Below are positions 28,518-38,949 of a stretch of DNA of 64,000 nt, piece after piece. The notes beneath the pieces are model-generated. The model was not told the DNA's origin. It was given only the letters and a program-made list of their open reading frames with translations, and ran no database searches. The number at the start of each line of letters is the position of its first letter. Position 1 is the first letter of the stretch. The stretch comes from Pseudorhodoferax sp. Leaf265 (GTDB taxonomy: Bacteria > Pseudomonadota > Gammaproteobacteria > Burkholderiales > Burkholderiaceae_C): contig NZ_LMMT01000015.1 in NCBI RefSeq assembly GCF_001422365.1, forward strand, positions 97,956 to 161,955, written 5' to 3'. The translations under genes were made by a program, and so were the position numbers.

Positions 28518-29132
28518 TCAGGCGCGCTCGGGGATCGGCCCGTCCAGTTCGTTGGCGCGCGCCGCGGCCGGACGGCCGCGGTGCAGCTCGACGAAGCGCG
28601 TGAACGCGGGCAGGGCCGGCAGCAGCTGGAACTGCAGGTACCAGCCGATGTAGGCCGAGACCAGCAGGTCGGCGGCCGTGAAGCTGTCGCCCGCCAGGTG
28701 GTCGCGGCCCTCCACGGCGCCGGCCAGCGTCTGCACCAGGTCCTCCTCGGTGCCGAAGCCGGCCATGCCCGGATCGGGCAGCTTGCTGCCCGTGGACTTG
28801 GCCACCATCAACTGCTCCAGCGGTCCCATGAAGCTGATCCAGCGGTAGTAGGGGCCGCGCGCCGGGCTGCCCACGGACGGCGCCAGCTTCTTCTCGGGCA
28901 CCAGGTCGGCCAGGTACATGCAGATCGCGGCGTTCTCGGTCACGACCGTGTCGCCGTGCCGGATCGCGGGCACCTTGCCCATGGGGTTGATGGCGCGGTA
29001 GGCGGGCGCCTTCATGCTGGTGCCGTACTCCAGGATCTCGGTCTGGTAGGGCAGGCCGGTTTCCTCGAGCATCCAGCGCGCCACACGGGCACGCGACATG
29101 GGGTTGGTGTAGAAGGTCAGTGCTGCGCTCAT
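28518..29132 (-). CDS. Glutathione S-transferase family protein
   Basis: The 204-residue protein has a thioredoxin-like N-terminal domain with MSRARVARWMLEETGLPY, a cis-Pro strand (INPMGKVPAI) and glutathione-binding TENAAICMYLAD. The helical C-terminal domain has FTAADLLVSAYIGW. Ser or Arg rather than Cys lies at the usual catalytic position, as in beta/theta-like bacterial GSTs. It ends one base after the convergent acs stop. The substrate is unknown. Confidence 0.9.
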   Translation of the reverse strand: MSAALTFYTNPMSRARVARWMLEETGLPYQTEILEYGTSMKAPAYRAINPMGKVPAIRHGDTVVTENAAICMYLADLVPEKKLAPSVGSPARGPYYRWISFMGPLEQLMVAKSTGSKLPDPGMAGFGTEEDLVQTLAGAVEGRDHLAGDSFTAADLLVSAYIGWYLQFQLLPALPAFTRFVELHRGRPAAARANELDGPIPERA

Positions 29133-29190
29133 GGTGCGGTCCTTTCGTCGTGTTGCTGAGAGTGCGGCACCAGTGTCACGGGGGCGGGTG

Positions 29191-29904
29191 TCAGCTTCTG
29201 TCAGCAGTGTGCGCATGCCGTGCATGGCCCATGTGCACGCTCCAACGGCGGATCAGCAGGTGGCGGCGTTCGGGGTAGCGCTCGCCCGTGTCGGTCAGGT
29301 CCAGCACGCGGTCGGCGCGGAAATGCCGGAAGTCCTGACGCAGTTCGCACCAGGCCGCCATCAGCCGCGCGTGGTCGAAGAAGGCCACGGCGAAGGGCCA
29401 CACGCGCCGCCGCGTGGTCTGGCCAGCCTCGTCCAGGTAGTCCAGCCATACGGCGTGCTCGGCCCGCACGGCCTGGCGCAGCGCCGGCAACCAGGGGGCC
29501 GTGGGGCGCGGGTCCGCGCGCGGCGGCACGAACAGGCCGCTGGTCTCCACCGCCATGCGCAGCGCCTCGGGCAGCGTGGCGCCGATGCGGTTCATCACGC
29601 CCTGGGCGGCGCATGCCAGCGCCGGGTCGGCGGACTGGCTGGCGACCCACCGCGCGCCCAGCGCCAGGGCCTCCAGTTCCTCCTCGCTGAACATCAGCGG
29701 CGGCAGCGTGAAGCCAGGCCGCAGCACATAGCCCACGCCGGGGTCGCCGTCGATGCGCGCGCCCTGTTCGCGCAGGGTGGCGACATCGCGGTACAGCGTG
29801 CGCAGGCTGATGCCGGCCTGCGCCGCCAGTTGCGGGCCAGGCAGCGGGCGGCGCTGCGCGCGCAGGAGTTCCAGCAGGTTCAGCAGGCGGGCGGCTCTCG
29901 ACAT
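29191..29904 (-). CDS. YafY-type transcriptional regulator with WYL domain
   Basis: The 237-residue regulator has an N-terminal HTH_11 (LNLLELLRAQRRPLPGPQLAAQAGISLRTLYRDVATLREQG) and a WYL-type sensing domain (about 140-200). There the WYL strand is replaced by VWLDYLDEAG...RRRVWPFAVAFFDHARLMAAWCEL, as in many YafY proteins. The ATG at 29904 directly precedes the HTH; an upstream frame start adds only a basic leader. It lies upstream of the GST on the same strand, 58 bases away, so it may control that gene. Confidence 0.82.
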   Translation of the reverse strand: MSRAARLLNLLELLRAQRRPLPGPQLAAQAGISLRTLYRDVATLREQGARIDGDPGVGYVLRPGFTLPPLMFSEEELEALALGARWVASQSADPALACAAQGVMNRIGATLPEALRMAVETSGLFVPPRADPRPTAPWLPALRQAVRAEHAVWLDYLDEAGQTTRRRVWPFAVAFFDHARLMAAWCELRQDFRHFRADRVLDLTDTGERYPERRHLLIRRWSVHMGHARHAHTADRS

Positions 29905-29943
29905 GGCTGCAGTGTAGGCAGGCGTGCGTCGGTTGAACGCCCA

Positions 29944-29969
29944 CAAAAAAGCCCGCTGCGAGGCGGGCT
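29944..29969 (-). terminator. Rho-independent terminator after the cytochrome c gene
   Basis: On the minus strand the stem AGCCCGC/GCGGGCT (29969-29963 and 29956-29950) with a 6-base loop is followed by a run of six T. It lies about 20 bases after the cytochrome c stop, in the right orientation. Confidence 0.85.
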
Positions 29970-29988
29970 GGTGTCGGAGCCGGGGCGC

Positions 29989-30300
29989 TCAGTTCAGGCC
30001 CATCACCCAGGCGGCCAGCTTCTTGGCGTCGGCCTCGTTGACCTGCGGGTTCGCGGGCATGGGCACCGGGCCCCAGACGCCCGAGCCGCCCTTCTGGATC
30101 TTGACGGCCAGCTTGTCGACGGCAGTGCCGTCGCCCTTGTACTTGGCGGCAATGTCCTTGTAGGCCGGGCCGACCAGCTTCTTGTCGACGGAGTGGCAGG
30201 CCATGCAGTTCTTGGACTTGGCCAGCGCCTCGTCGGCCCAGCTCGGCAGGGCCAGCACACCGCCTGCGAGCAGCACGGCGCCGAGCAACACTTGTTTCAT
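29989..30300 (-). CDS. Class I cytochrome c (c551/c552-like)
   Basis: The 103-residue precursor has a signal peptide (VLLGAVLLAGGVLALPSWA). The mature protein has one haem-binding CMACH and a downstream axial Met in PVPMPANP, characteristic of small soluble periplasmic cytochromes c551/c552. It shuttles electrons in the periplasm, for instance to an oxidase or peroxidase. The 15-residue upstream extension of the frame lacks a start context, so the ATG at 30300 is preferred. A terminator follows. Confidence 0.93.
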   Translation of the reverse strand: MKQVLLGAVLLAGGVLALPSWADEALAKSKNCMACHSVDKKLVGPAYKDIAAKYKGDGTAVDKLAVKIQKGGSGVWGPVPMPANPQVNEADAKKLAAWVMGLN

Positions 30301-30393
30301 CGTTCTTCCTCGTGGGGGTTGGGGTACAGTCTTTCGACCCATTCTAGAGAGCAGGGTTCCCTGGCTCCGGGAAACACGCCCAAGGAGGCCGTC

Positions 30394-30636
30394 ATGTATC
30401 TGCTGGGTTTGGGCCTGGTGCTGCTGCTGCTCAAGTGGGCAGAGTTCGGGCCTGTCGCCGGCTGGGCCTGGTGGGTGGTGCTGGCGCCGTTCGGGCTGGC
30501 CATCCTGTGGTGGGCCTGGGCCGATGCCTCGGGCTACACCAAGCGCAAGGCCATGGAGCGCGAGGCGGCGCGCAAGGCCGCCCGCATCGACCGCCAGCGC
30601 GATGCCCTGGGCTTGAACACCAGGAAGCGGCGCTGA
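30394..30636 (+). CDS. Small Trp-rich membrane protein (TIGR04438-like)
   Basis: The 80-residue protein has two hydrophobic stretches rich in tryptophan (LLLLKWAEFGPVAGWAWW, FGLAILWWAWADA) and a basic, helical C-terminus (YTKRKAMEREAARKAARIDR). This small Trp-rich family is seen mainly in Burkholderiales; its function is unknown. GGAGG lies at a good distance before the ATG. Confidence 0.8.
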   Translation: MYLLGLGLVLLLLKWAEFGPVAGWAWWVVLAPFGLAILWWAWADASGYTKRKAMEREAARKAARIDRQRDALGLNTRKRR

Positions 30637-30663
30637 GGCCCTCGGCCTTCCGAATCACCGCCC

Positions 30664-30805
30664 GCCACCGGCAAGGCACAGAGGCTGCACGCACGCAGAG
30701 GTTCAGAAGGCCGCGGAGCAGGCCATGCCAGCGGACGCTTTGGCCCGGACTCTGCCGGGCCGCTGGCGGCGCCCCTGGGGTGTAGAGGACTTCTACACGA
30801 AGTGA
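30664..30805 (-). repeat. Dispersed intergenic repeat, copy B
   Basis: This 142-base element lies between the Trp-rich gene and ilvD, in opposite orientation to its mate at 10264-10407. Both ends and two internal blocks (19 of 19 and 23 of 24 identical) match. The segment also carries a short hairpin near 30781-30796 (GTAGA...TCTAC). Confidence 0.7.
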
Positions 30806-30826
30806 GAAGTCCAAACGGGGGAGACT

Positions 30827-32518
30827 TCAATAGTCGTCCAGCACAGCGCCCTTGCTGGCCGTGCTCGCGTTGAACGCGAACTTGGCCTGCACGCCGCGCG
30901 TGTAGCGCGGCTTGGGCGCCGTCCAGCCTGCGCGGCGCCTGGCGATCTCGGCCTCGGGCACGTTGAGTTCCAGCACCAGCTTGTGCGCGTCGATGGTGAT
31001 GGAGTCGCCTTCGTTGACGAACGCAATCGTGCCGCCGGCCGCCGCTTCTGGCGCCACGTGGCCCACCACCATGCCCCAGGTGCCGCCGGAGAAGCGGCCG
31101 TCGGTGATCAGGCCGACGCTCTCGCCCAGCCCTGCGCCGATCAGCGCGCCCGTGGGCGCCAGCATCTCGGGCATGCCGGGGCCGCCCTTGGGGCCCAGGT
31201 AGCGCAGCACCATCACGTCGCCGGCCTTGATCTTGCCGTCCAGGATGGCCTTGAGCGCCGACTGCTCGTCGTCGAACACGCGGGCCGGGCCGGTGATGAC
31301 GGGGTTCTTCAGGCCGGTGATCTTGGCCACCGCGCCCTCGGGCGAGAGGTTGCCCTTGAGGATGGCCAGGTGGCCTTCGTCGTACATGGGGTTGCTGATC
31401 GGGCGGATCACGTCCTGGTCGGCGCGTAGCGGGGGCACGTCGGCCAGCGTCTCGGCAATCGTCTTGCCGGTGATGGTCATGCAGTCGCCGTGCAGCAGGC
31501 CGGCATCGAGCAGCACCTTCATGACCTGCGGGATGCCGCCGGCCTGGTGCAGGTCCACGGCCAGGTACTTGCCGCTGGGCTTGAGGTCGCAGATCACCGG
31601 CACCTTCTTGCGCATGCGCTCGAAGTCGTCGATGGTCCATTCCACGCCGGCCGTGTGGGCGATCGCCAGGAAGTGCAGCACGGCGTTGGTCGAGCCGCCC
31701 GTGGCCATGATCACGGCCACGGCGTTCTCGATGGCCTTCTTGGTCACGATGTCGCGCGGCTTCAGGTCCTTCTTGATGGCCTCGATCAGCACCCTGGCCG
31801 ATTCCTTGGCCGAGTTCTCTTTCTCGTCGTGCGGATTCGCCATGGTGGACGAGTAGGGCAGGCTCATGCCCAGCGCCTCGAAGGCCGACGACATGGTGTT
31901 GGCCGTGTACATGCCGCCACAGGAACCCGTGCCCGGGATGGCGCGGCGCTCGATCTCGGTCAGGTCTTCGTCGCTCAGGTTGCCGGCGGCGTTCTGGCCC
32001 ACGGCCTCGAACACGCTGACGATGTTCAGGTCCTGGCCCTTGTAGCGGCCCGGCAGGATGGTGCCGCCGTAGACGTAGATGGCGGGCACGTTGGCGCGCA
32101 GCATGCCCATCATGCCGCCGGGCATGTTCTTGTCGCAGCCACCGACCACCAGCACGCCGTCCATCCACTGGCCGCCCACGCAGGTCTCGATGCAGTCGCT
32201 GATGACTTCGCGGCTGACGAGCGAGTACTTCATGCCCTCGGTGCCCATGGCCATGCCGTCGGAGATCGTGGGCGTGCCGAAGACCTGGGCGTTGCCGCCG
32301 GCTTCCTCGATGCCGGCGATCGCCGCGTCGGCCAGCTTCTGCAGGCCGGAGTTGCAGGGCGTGATGGTGCTGTGGCCGTTGGCCACGCCGACCATGGGCT
32401 TCTTGAAGTCGCCCTCTTCGTAGCCCATGGCGTAGAACATCGAGCGGTTGGGGGCGCGCGACTTGCCTTCGACGATGTTGGCCGAACGGCGGTTGATCTG
32501 GATGGTCTTGGTTTCCAT
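30827..32518 (-). CDS. ilvD: Dihydroxy-acid dehydratase
   Basis: The 563-residue enzyme has the Fe-S and Mg-binding signatures of Ilv[35 protein letters not shown] and the C-terminal [14 protein letters not shown]. It dehydrates dihydroxy acids to 2-keto acids in valine, isoleucine and pantothenate synthesis. The start ATG at 32518 gives the standard [13 protein letters not shown]-terminus; the longer upstream frame is a shadow. It is divergent from a LysR gene with a short palindrome between. Confidence 0.96.
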   Translation of the reverse strand: METKTIQINRRSANIVEGKSRAPNRSMFYAMGYEEGDFKKPMVGVANGHSTITPCNSGLQKLADAAIAGIEEAGGNAQVFGTPTISDGMAMGTEGMKYSLVSREVISDCIETCVGGQWMDGVLVVGGCDKNMPGGMMGMLRANVPAIYVYGGTILPGRYKGQDLNIVSVFEAVGQNAAGNLSDEDLTEIERRAIPGTGSCGGMYTANTMSSAFEALGMSLPYSSTMANPHDEKENSAKESARVLIEAIKKDLKPRDIVTKKAIENAVAVIMATGGSTNAVLHFLAIAHTAGVEWTIDDFERMRKKVPVICDLKPSGKYLAVDLHQAGGIPQVMKVLLDAGLLHGDCMTITGKTIAETLADVPPLRADQDVIRPISNPMYDEGHLAILKGNLSPEGAVAKITGLKNPVITGPARVFDDEQSALKAILDGKIKAGDVMVLRYLGPKGGPGMPEMLAPTGALIGAGLGESVGLITDGRFSGGTWGMVVGHVAPEAAAGGTIAFVNEGDSITIDAHKLVLELNVPEAEIARRRAGWTAPKPRYTRGVQAKFAFNASTASKGAVLDDY

Positions 32519-32571
32519 CGTGTCTCTCTCGTGGGTGGATCGGGGGAGCGCCGAGTATGCCAACGATGCCT

Positions 32572-32585
32572 GATTGGTTCCAATC
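32572..32585. promoter_or_regulatory. Palindrome between ilvD and divergent LysR gene
   Basis: GATTGG-TT-CCAATC is a 6-bp inverted repeat with a 2-base spacer, 54 bases before ilvD and 33 bases before the LysR ATG. It fits the T-N11-A-type sites bound by LysR proteins, so control of one or both genes from here is plausible. Confidence 0.5.
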
Positions 32586-32617
32586 GCTTCTGCAGCATGG
32601 ATTGATATGCTGTGCAT

Positions 32618-33556
32618 ATGAAAAACGCTGCTTCGCCCGACCTGCGTGTGTGGCGCCAGTTCGCGGTGCTGGCCGAGGAATTGCACTTCAGCCGCGCGGC
32701 ACGGCGTCTGCACATGACGCAGCCGCCGCTGACCCAAGCCATCGCCCTGCTGGAGAAAGGCCTGGGCGTGGCGCTGTTCGAGCGCACGCGGCGCAGCGTG
32801 GCGCTGACGCCGGCGGGTGAGGCGCTGCTGCCCGAGGTGCGCGAGTTGCTGTCCCGTGCAGAGGGGCTCCCCGCGCTGGCCCGTGCGGCGGCGGCGGGCG
32901 AGCACGGCCGTGTGCGGCTGGCCTTCGTCTCCACCGTGGGCTTCGCGCAGTTGCCGCTGTGGGTGCGCGACTTCCATGCGGAGCACCCGGGCGTGGCACT
33001 GGAGCTGGTGGAGGCCACCGGCGACGTGCAGCTGGACGCCTTCGCGCGCGGCAGCATCGACGCCGGCCTCATGCTGCACGCGCCGGGCCAGGCGCCGGCC
33101 GGGCTGGACCGTCTGATGGTGGGCCAGGAGCCGCTGGTGCTGGCGCTGGGCGCGCGCCATGCCCTGGCGCGGCTCGACCCGTTGCCGCTGGCCGCGGTGC
33201 TGGCCGAGCCGCTGGTGCTGTTCCCGCGCCGCATCCTGCCCTCGCTGCACGACGCGGTGGTCGAGCTCTACCGCACGCATGGCGCCGTGCCGCAGGTGGC
33301 GCAGGAAGCGATCCAGATGCAGACCATCGTCAACCTGGTCTGGGGCGGCAACGGCCTGGCCTGGGTGCCGGCCAGCGTGATGCAGTTCCGCCGCGCCGGC
33401 GTGGTCTACCGCGAGGCGGCGCAGCTGGCCCTGGGCCGCAGGCGGCCGGTGCTGCCGGTTTGCGAGACCAGCCTGGTCTGGCCGGCGGGGGCCGTGTCGC
33501 CGGCGCTGGCGCGCTTCGTGGAGTTCGTGCGCGCGCGGGTGGCCACCGCCGCTTAG
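32618..33556 (+). CDS. LysR-family transcriptional regulator
   Basis: The 312-residue regulator has an N-terminal winged HTH ([45 protein letters not shown]). The LysR substrate-binding domain contains [21 protein letters not shown] and [18 protein letters not shown]. The pattern is close to the BenM/CatR-like group. ATG at 32618 is preferred to GTG at 32612. Being divergent from ilvD suggests either regulation of ilvD or simple adjacency. Confidence 0.9.
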   Translation: MKNAASPDLRVWRQFAVLAEELHFSRAARRLHMTQPPLTQAIALLEKGLGVALFERTRRSVALTPAGEALLPEVRELLSRAEGLPALARAAAAGEHGRVRLAFVSTVGFAQLPLWVRDFHAEHPGVALELVEATGDVQLDAFARGSIDAGLMLHAPGQAPAGLDRLMVGQEPLVLALGARHALARLDPLPLAAVLAEPLVLFPRRILPSLHDAVVELYRTHGAVPQVAQEAIQMQTIVNLVWGGNGLAWVPASVMQFRRAGVVYREAAQLALGRRRPVLPVCETSLVWPAGAVSPALARFVEFVRARVATAA

Positions 33557-33563
33557 CTTCGGA

Positions 33564-36500
33564 TCACCGCGGCATCATGCGCACCGCGCCCTGGTCGGCC
33601 AGCGGCTGCGGCACGCCCAGGTGGTAGCCCTGGGCGAAGTCGATGCCGATGGCTTCCACGCGGCGCAGGATGTCTTCGTCGGCCACGTACTCGGCGATGG
33701 TCTGCAGGCCCATCACATGGCCGATGGCGTTGATGGCCTCCACCATGGCCAGGTCGATGGGGTCGTGCACGATGTCCTTGATGAAGCTGCCGTCGATCTT
33801 CAGGAAGTCCACCGGCAGGTTCTTGAGGTAGGCGAACGAGGACAGTCCGCTGCCGAAATCGTCCAGCGCGAAGAAGCAGCCCAGCTGCTTGATCTCACGG
33901 ATGAAGGGCACGACCTTGCTGAGGTTGGCCACGGCCGAGGTCTCGGTGATCTCGAAGCAGATGGCGCCGTGCGGCAACTGCAGCCGCTCCAGCGTGTCGC
34001 GCAGGTCCTGGCGGAAGCGCTCGTCCGACAGCGAGGCGCCCGAGATGTTGATGCTGTAGACGCCGGGCAGCGCGCCCTCGCGGCGCACGCGGTCGCCGAT
34101 CCAGGCCAGCGTGTTGCGCACCACCCACTGGTCCACGCGCGGCATCAGGCCGTAGCGTTCGGCCGCGGGCAGGAAGCTGCCTGGCGTGATGAGGCGGCCG
34201 CCTTCCTCCATGCGCACCAGGATCTCGAAGTGCGGCGCGCGGTCCACGCCCGAAGGCAGCGGCACGATGGCCTGGGCGTACAGGCGCAGCCGGTCTTCGT
34301 CGAGCGCGTTCTGCAGCCGTGTGGCCCACTGCATCTGGCCTTGCTGCTCCATCAGCGCGTGGTCGTTGATCTGGTAGACGTGGATGCGGTTGCGGCCCTC
34401 GTCCTTGGCCGCATAGCAGGCGGCGTCGGCGGCCGACAGCACGGCGCCCAGGTCGCGGTCGGTGCCGAGCACGGGCACCAGGCCGATGGACACGCCGATC
34501 GAAAAGGACTTGCCCTCCCAGGCGAAACGGAAGTCGGCGATGTCCTCGCGGATCGCATCGGCCAGGGTGATGGCGCGCTGCATGGGACAGGACTCCAGCA
34601 CCAGGCCGAACTCGTCGCCGCCCAGGCGCGCCAGCATGTCGGAGGCGCGCAGGTGGCTGCGGACCAGCGCAGCCACCTGGCGCAGCAGCTCGTCGCCTGC
34701 CACGTGGCCGCAGGTGTCGTTGACGAGCTTGAACTGGTCCAGGTCGAGGAAGCACACCACATGGGTCTGGCTCTCGTCGCGCGGGCGGTCCAGCAGCTCG
34801 CCCAGGCGGCGCTCGAACGCACGCCGGTTCGGGATGCCGGTCAATGCGTCGTGGCTGGCCTGGTGCTGCAGTTCCTGGGCCAGGTTCAGCGTGACCGTCA
34901 CGTCGTGGAACACCAGCACGGCGCCGATCAGAAAGCCCTCGCGCGAGCGGATCGGCGCGGCCGTGTTCTGCACCGGGATGGGCAGCTCGTCGCGCCGCAG
35001 CAGCAGCGCATGGTCGAGCCGCGCGACCACCTGGCCGCGCGTGAGCACCTCGCGCACGGGCACGGGCAGCAGGTCGCCGCTGTGGGCATCGCGCAGCCGG
35101 TAGATCTCGTTGATGGAGCGGCCCTGGGCCTCGGCGGCCGACCACCCCGTCAGCCGCTCGGCCACCGGGTTGATGTACTGCACCATGCCGGCCTCGTCGG
35201 TGGTGACCACGCCATCGCCGATGGAGGCCAGCGTGACCTGGGCCAGGTCGCGCTCGCGGTGCAGCTGGGCCTCGACGTGCTTGCGCTCGGAGATGTCGCG
35301 CACCGTGCCCGTGAAGCGCAACTCCGGCCCCACATGGTTCTCGCTGACCGAGATCTCGTAGACCACGCGCGGCGCTCCGGAGCGGACCTTGCGCAGCTCC
35401 AGCTTGGTGCCGGGGCGGCACAGGTCTTCACGCGCTGCCGGCCCGCTGTAGCCGGCCTGGCGCAGCAGCGCCTGGAACGGGTGGCCGACCACCTGCTCGG
35501 CGCTGAGCTGCAGCAGCTTCTCCGCACCGGGGTTCAGGCTGGTCAGCACGCCGTCGCGCGTGAAGGTGACGATGCCGTCGCGCATGTCGCGCACGATGGC
35601 ACGGGTCTGGTCGGTGGCGGCCTCCAGCGCGCCGATGACGCGGTTGTAGGCCGAGGCCACCTGGCCGACCTCGGTGAAGGGCTCCACCGGCACGCGCTGG
35701 CGCAGGTCGCCACTGCGCCGGTGCTCCTCCATGGCGTCCACCAATTCGATGAGGTCGGTGCGCGTGCCGTGCTCGGACACGTTCAGGCCCACATGCTCGT
35801 CCTGCGGCCGCACGCGCAGCGGCCCGAAGCGACCGATGCCGCGCAGCAGCAGCCAGGCCATCAGACAGGCCCACAGGCAGCAGGCGAGGGCGCCCAGCAG
35901 CTGCACGCCGATCTGCTCCAGCCGCGTGTTGCCGTTGGCGATGCGCTCCAGGTCGCCGAACAGGCCGACCGACAGCGTGCCCCAGATGCCGGGCGCCAGG
36001 TGCGCCGGGATCGCGCCGACCGCGTCGTCCAGGCGCCAGGACAGCAGCCACTCGGACACGAACACCATCAGCGCGGCGGCGACCAGGCCGATCAGCCAGG
36101 CCGACAGCGGCGAGATCACATGGCAGTTGGCCGTGATCGCCACGAGGCCCGCGATGGCGCCGTTGATCAGGTAGCCGATCTCGCAGTAGCCGCGGCGCCA
36201 GATGCCCATGGCGATGCCGCCGACGATGCCGGCGGCACCGCCGATCACGGTGTTGACCACGATGCCGGGCACGCGCGCGTTCAGCGCCAGCGTGCTGCCG
36301 CCGTTGAAGCCGAACCAGCCGAAGAACAGGATCAGCACGCCCAGCATGGCCAGCGGCAGGTTGCCGGCCGGCAGCGGCCGCGGGGGCTCGCCCGGCACGA
36401 AGCGGCCGGTGCGCGGGCCGATCATGGCCACGGCCACCAGCGAGACCCAGCCGCCCACGCTGTGCACGACCGTGGAGCCGGCGTAGTCCACGAAGCCGAG

Positions 36501-36968
36501 CCGGGCCAGCCAGCCGCTGGGCCGGCCTTCCAGGCCGCCGCCCCAGGCCCAGTGGCCGAACACCGGGTAGATCACCATGGCCACGCCGGCCGTCACGGCC
36601 ATGTAGGTCGAAAAGCGCATGCGCTCGGCCACCGCGCCCGAGACGATGGTGGCCGAGGTGGCGCAGAACATGAGCTGGAACAGCACGAAGGCCATCAGCG
36701 GCGCGCTCAGCGAGAGCTGGTCGGCCAGGCCGAAGTGCGAGAACCCCAGCCAGCCGTCCTGCGAGGCGCCGAACATGAGCCCGAAGCCGACCATCCAGTA
36801 CACGGCCGTGGCGATGGCGAAGTCCGCCACGTTCTTGACCGCCACGTTGATCGAGTTCTTGTTGCGCGTGAGGCCCGATTCCAGGCACAGAAAGCCGGCC
36901 TGCATGGAAAACACCAGGGCTGAGCAGAGCAGGATCCAGAGCAGGTCCAGCGGCTGGGCGGCGCTCAC
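33564..36968 (-). CDS. Ammonium-transporter-like membrane sensor fused to PAS-PAS-GGDEF-EAL
   Basis: The 1134-residue protein begins with an Amt/Mep/Rh domain of about 380 residues (roughly 10-11 helices). DYAGSTVVH (His169) and [12 protein letters not shown] (His323) match the twin-histidine pore of AmtB, and WFGFNGGS is conserved. Next come a linker helix of HAMP type (about 390-450), PAS domains at about 455-565 and 575-690, and a GGDEF domain (active motif 783-787, inhibitory RASD at 774-777). Last is an EAL domain with ExLxR (Glu915), N974 in SINIS, FEITET, LDDFGSG, KIDG and the late AEYV Glu. The GTG at 36968 has GGAG seven bases upstream. It may adjust c-di-GMP in response to ammonium, as a transceptor. 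Confidence 0.88.
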   Translation of the reverse strand: MSAAQPLDLLWILLCSALVFSMQAGFLCLESGLTRNKNSINVAVKNVADFAIATAVYWMVGFGLMFGASQDGWLGFSHFGLADQLSLSAPLMAFVLFQLMFCATSATIVSGAVAERMRFSTYMAVTAGVAMVIYPVFGHWAWGGGLEGRPSGWLARLGFVDYAGSTVVHSVGGWVSLVAVAMIGPRTGRFVPGEPPRPLPAGNLPLAMLGVLILFFGWFGFNGGSTLALNARVPGIVVNTVIGGAAGIVGGIAMGIWRRGYCEIGYLINGAIAGLVAITANCHVISPLSAWLIGLVAAALMVFVSEWLLSWRLDDAVGAIPAHLAPGIWGTLSVGLFGDLERIANGNTRLEQIGVQLLGALACCLWACLMAWLLLRGIGRFGPLRVRPQDEHVGLNVSEHGTRTDLIELVDAMEEHRRSGDLRQRVPVEPFTEVGQVASAYNRVIGALEAATDQTRAIVRDMRDGIVTFTRDGVLTSLNPGAEKLLQLSAEQVVGHPFQALLRQAGYSGPAAREDLCRPGTKLELRKVRSGAPRVVYEISVSENHVGPELRFTGTVRDISERKHVEAQLHRERDLAQVTLASIGDGVVTTDEAGMVQYINPVAERLTGWSAAEAQGRSINEIYRLRDAHSGDLLPVPVREVLTRGQVVARLDHALLLRRDELPIPVQNTAAPIRSREGFLIGAVLVFHDVTVTLNLAQELQHQASHDALTGIPNRRAFERRLGELLDRPRDESQTHVVCFLDLDQFKLVNDTCGHVAGDELLRQVAALVRSHLRASDMLARLGGDEFGLVLESCPMQRAITLADAIREDIADFRFAWEGKSFSIGVSIGLVPVLGTDRDLGAVLSAADAACYAAKDEGRNRIHVYQINDHALMEQQGQMQWATRLQNALDEDRLRLYAQAIVPLPSGVDRAPHFEILVRMEEGGRLITPGSFLPAAERYGLMPRVDQWVVRNTLAWIGDRVRREGALPGVYSINISGASLSDERFRQDLRDTLERLQLPHGAICFEITETSAVANLSKVVPFIREIKQLGCFFALDDFGSGLSSFAYLKNLPVDFLKIDGSFIKDIVHDPIDLAMVEAINAIGHVMGLQTIAEYVADEDILRRVEAIGIDFAQGYHLGVPQPLADQGAVRMMPR

Positions 36969-37093
36969 CGCCGCGCTCCGGCGGCGGCTACGAAGAAGAG
37001 GATGGGGAAGGCGGGGGGCATCGGATCGGGTGTTTGGGTCTCCGATGCATGCAAGCAATTTGCATTCCCGGCAGGATGCCGGGGCGGCTGGCG

Positions 37094-37999
37094 TCAATCC
37101 AGGTGCGGTGCGAGCAGCTCTTCGATCCAGGCAGCGAAGGCCTGCACGCGGTCGGCCAGATGGCGGCGGTGCGGATAGACCAGGTGCACGGGCATGGGCG
37201 GGGGACACCAGGGCGACAGCACTTCGACCAGGGCGCCGCTCTGCAGGTGGTCCTGCACGTCGTAGGCCGGCACCTGGATCAGCCCCATGCCGGCCAGGGC
37301 GCAGGCGATGTAGGTCTCCACATTGCCGGCGGCCACATTGCCGGGCAGCATGGCCGAGCGGGTGCGGCCATCTTCGGTCCATTCCCAGGGCGCGTAGCGC
37401 CCGCCTGCGGCGGGCGCGTAGTTCACCTGGCGGTGCTGCCGGGTCAGCAGATCCTGGGCGGCGCGCGGCGTGCCGTGGCGCGCCAGGTAACGCGGGCTGG
37501 CGCAGCTGATCACCGCGAACGAGCCGAGCGGGCGCGCCACCAGGCTGCTGGGCGCCAGCGTCCCGACACGCAGCGCGCAGTCCACGCCGTCGTGCACGAG
37601 GTCCACGGTCCGGTCGCTGGAGCCGAGCTCGAGTTCCACGCCGGGGTGGCGGGCCACGAAGTCGGGCAGTGCCGGCGCCACCAGCCGGTGGGCGATCCGG
37701 CTGGGCATGTCCACGCGCAGCCGGCCCTTCAGGCCCTGGCCGGCTGCGGTGAACTGCTGTTCCAGTGCCTCCATGCCATGGACCAGCGAACGCGCGCGTT
37801 CCAACAGGCTCTCGCCCTCGGCCGTGAGACGCACGCGCCGGGTCGTTCTGTGCAGCAGGCGCGCGCCCAGGCGGGTCTCGAGCTGCTGCAGTGCACCCGA
37901 AACGCTGGCGCGCGGCAGGCCGAGCTGGTCCGCCGCCAGGGTGAAGCTGTTGCACTGCGCGATGCGCAGAAAGATGCGGAGGTGGTCCAGCCGGTCCAT
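37094..37999 (-). CDS. LysR-family transcriptional regulator
   Basis: The 301-residue regulator has an HTH (FLRIAQCNSFTLAADQLGLPRASVSGALQQLETRLGARLLHRTTRRV) and an effector domain with CALRVG, YAPWEWTEDGR and GLIQVPAY, as in the AaeR/DmlR-like group. It is divergent from an SDR gene with a palindrome between, which suggests it controls that gene. The start at 37999 gives the standard MDRLDHLRIFLR opening. Confidence 0.9.
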   Translation of the reverse strand: MDRLDHLRIFLRIAQCNSFTLAADQLGLPRASVSGALQQLETRLGARLLHRTTRRVRLTAEGESLLERARSLVHGMEALEQQFTAAGQGLKGRLRVDMPSRIAHRLVAPALPDFVARHPGVELELGSSDRTVDLVHDGVDCALRVGTLAPSSLVARPLGSFAVISCASPRYLARHGTPRAAQDLLTRQHRQVNYAPAAGGRYAPWEWTEDGRTRSAMLPGNVAAGNVETYIACALAGMGLIQVPAYDVQDHLQSGALVEVLSPWCPPPMPVHLVYPHRRHLADRVQAFAAWIEELLAPHLD

Positions 38000-38052
38000 G
38001 ATTGTTCGGGATTCCTGGATGGTGTAGACGGGAGCGTCGACTTTATCTCGAT

Positions 38053-38064
38053 TGTTTCCAAACA
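38053..38064. promoter_or_regulatory. Palindrome between LysR and SDR genes
   Basis: TGTTT-CC-AAACA is a perfect 5-bp inverted repeat with a 2-base spacer, 38 bases before the SDR start and 54 bases before the LysR start. It is a LysR-type site candidate for shared control of both promoters. Confidence 0.45.
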
Positions 38065-38101
38065 TAGACTTGGATTCCCATTCCATACAAAGAGGTAATG
38101 C

Positions 38102-38875
38102 ATGTCTTCTCCGACCCTGAAGGACAAAGTGGCTGTCGTCACCGGCGGCGGCAAGAATCTCGGTGCCCTGATCGCCCACCTGTTCGCCGACGGCGGCGCG
38201 CGGGGCCTGGTGCTGCACTACAACAGCGACGGCTCGCGCGACGCAACGGAAAAGACCGCCGCCGCGCTCAAGGCCAAGGGTGTCGACGTGCTGACCTTCC
38301 AGGGCGACCTGTCCGTGGTCGACAACTGCGTGCAGCTGTTCGACCGGGCCGTCGGGCATTTCGGAGAGGTCAACCTGGCGATCAACACCGCCGGCGTCGT
38401 GATCAAGAAGCCGATCCTGCAGATCACCGAAGGCGACTACGAGAAGAGCTTCGCGGCCAACTCCAAGGCAGCGTTCTTCTTCATCCAGCAGGCCGGCCGC
38501 GTGCTGGCCGAGCGCGGCAGCATCGTGACCATCGTGAGTTCGCTGCTGGCGGCCTACACCGACTCCTATGCGGTGTACCCGGGCAGCAAGGCGCCCGTGG
38601 AGCACTACACGCGCGCGGCCTCCAAGGAGTTCGGCGCCCGCGGCATCAGCGTCAACGCCATCGGTCCCGGCCCCATGGACACGCCGTTCTTCTACGGCCA
38701 GGAGTCCAAGGAATCGACGGCCTACCACGCGTCGGCCGCCGCGCTGTCGGGCTACTCCAAGAAGGGCCTGACCGACATCGAGGACATCGCCCCGATCGTC
38801 AAGTTCCTGGTCACCGAAGGCTGGTGGATCACCGGCCAGACCATCTTCGCCAACGGTGGCTACACCACCCGCTGA
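38102..38875 (+). CDS. Short-chain dehydrogenase/reductase
   Basis: The 257-residue SDR has the cofactor motif TGGGKNLG (a variant of TGxxxGxG), NTAG, an active-site Ser in VSSLLAAY, and the catalytic YxxxK as YPGSK. IGPGPMDTPFF and the C-terminal GQTIFANGGY are also present. The variant glycine motif is found in a subset of classical SDRs. Substrate and cofactor preference are unknown. A GAGGTAATGC ribosome context fits the ATG. Confidence 0.9.
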   Translation: MSSPTLKDKVAVVTGGGKNLGALIAHLFADGGARGLVLHYNSDGSRDATEKTAAALKAKGVDVLTFQGDLSVVDNCVQLFDRAVGHFGEVNLAINTAGVVIKKPILQITEGDYEKSFAANSKAAFFFIQQAGRVLAERGSIVTIVSSLLAAYTDSYAVYPGSKAPVEHYTRAASKEFGARGISVNAIGPGPMDTPFFYGQESKESTAYHASAAALSGYSKKGLTDIEDIAPIVKFLVTEGWWITGQTIFANGGYTTR

Positions 38876-38949
38876 GCGTTGCGGCACGCGCCGCCCAGGA
38901 GGGCCGGACCATGAACCGATTCCAAGCCGTGTTGGGGGCAACCGCGGCG

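Noticed and set aside
33621..36923. 1100-codon open frame on the plus strand
   Set aside because: Fully antisense to the Amt-GGDEF-EAL gene; His/Gln/Arg/Ala-rich shadow without domains, caused by high-GC codon bias.
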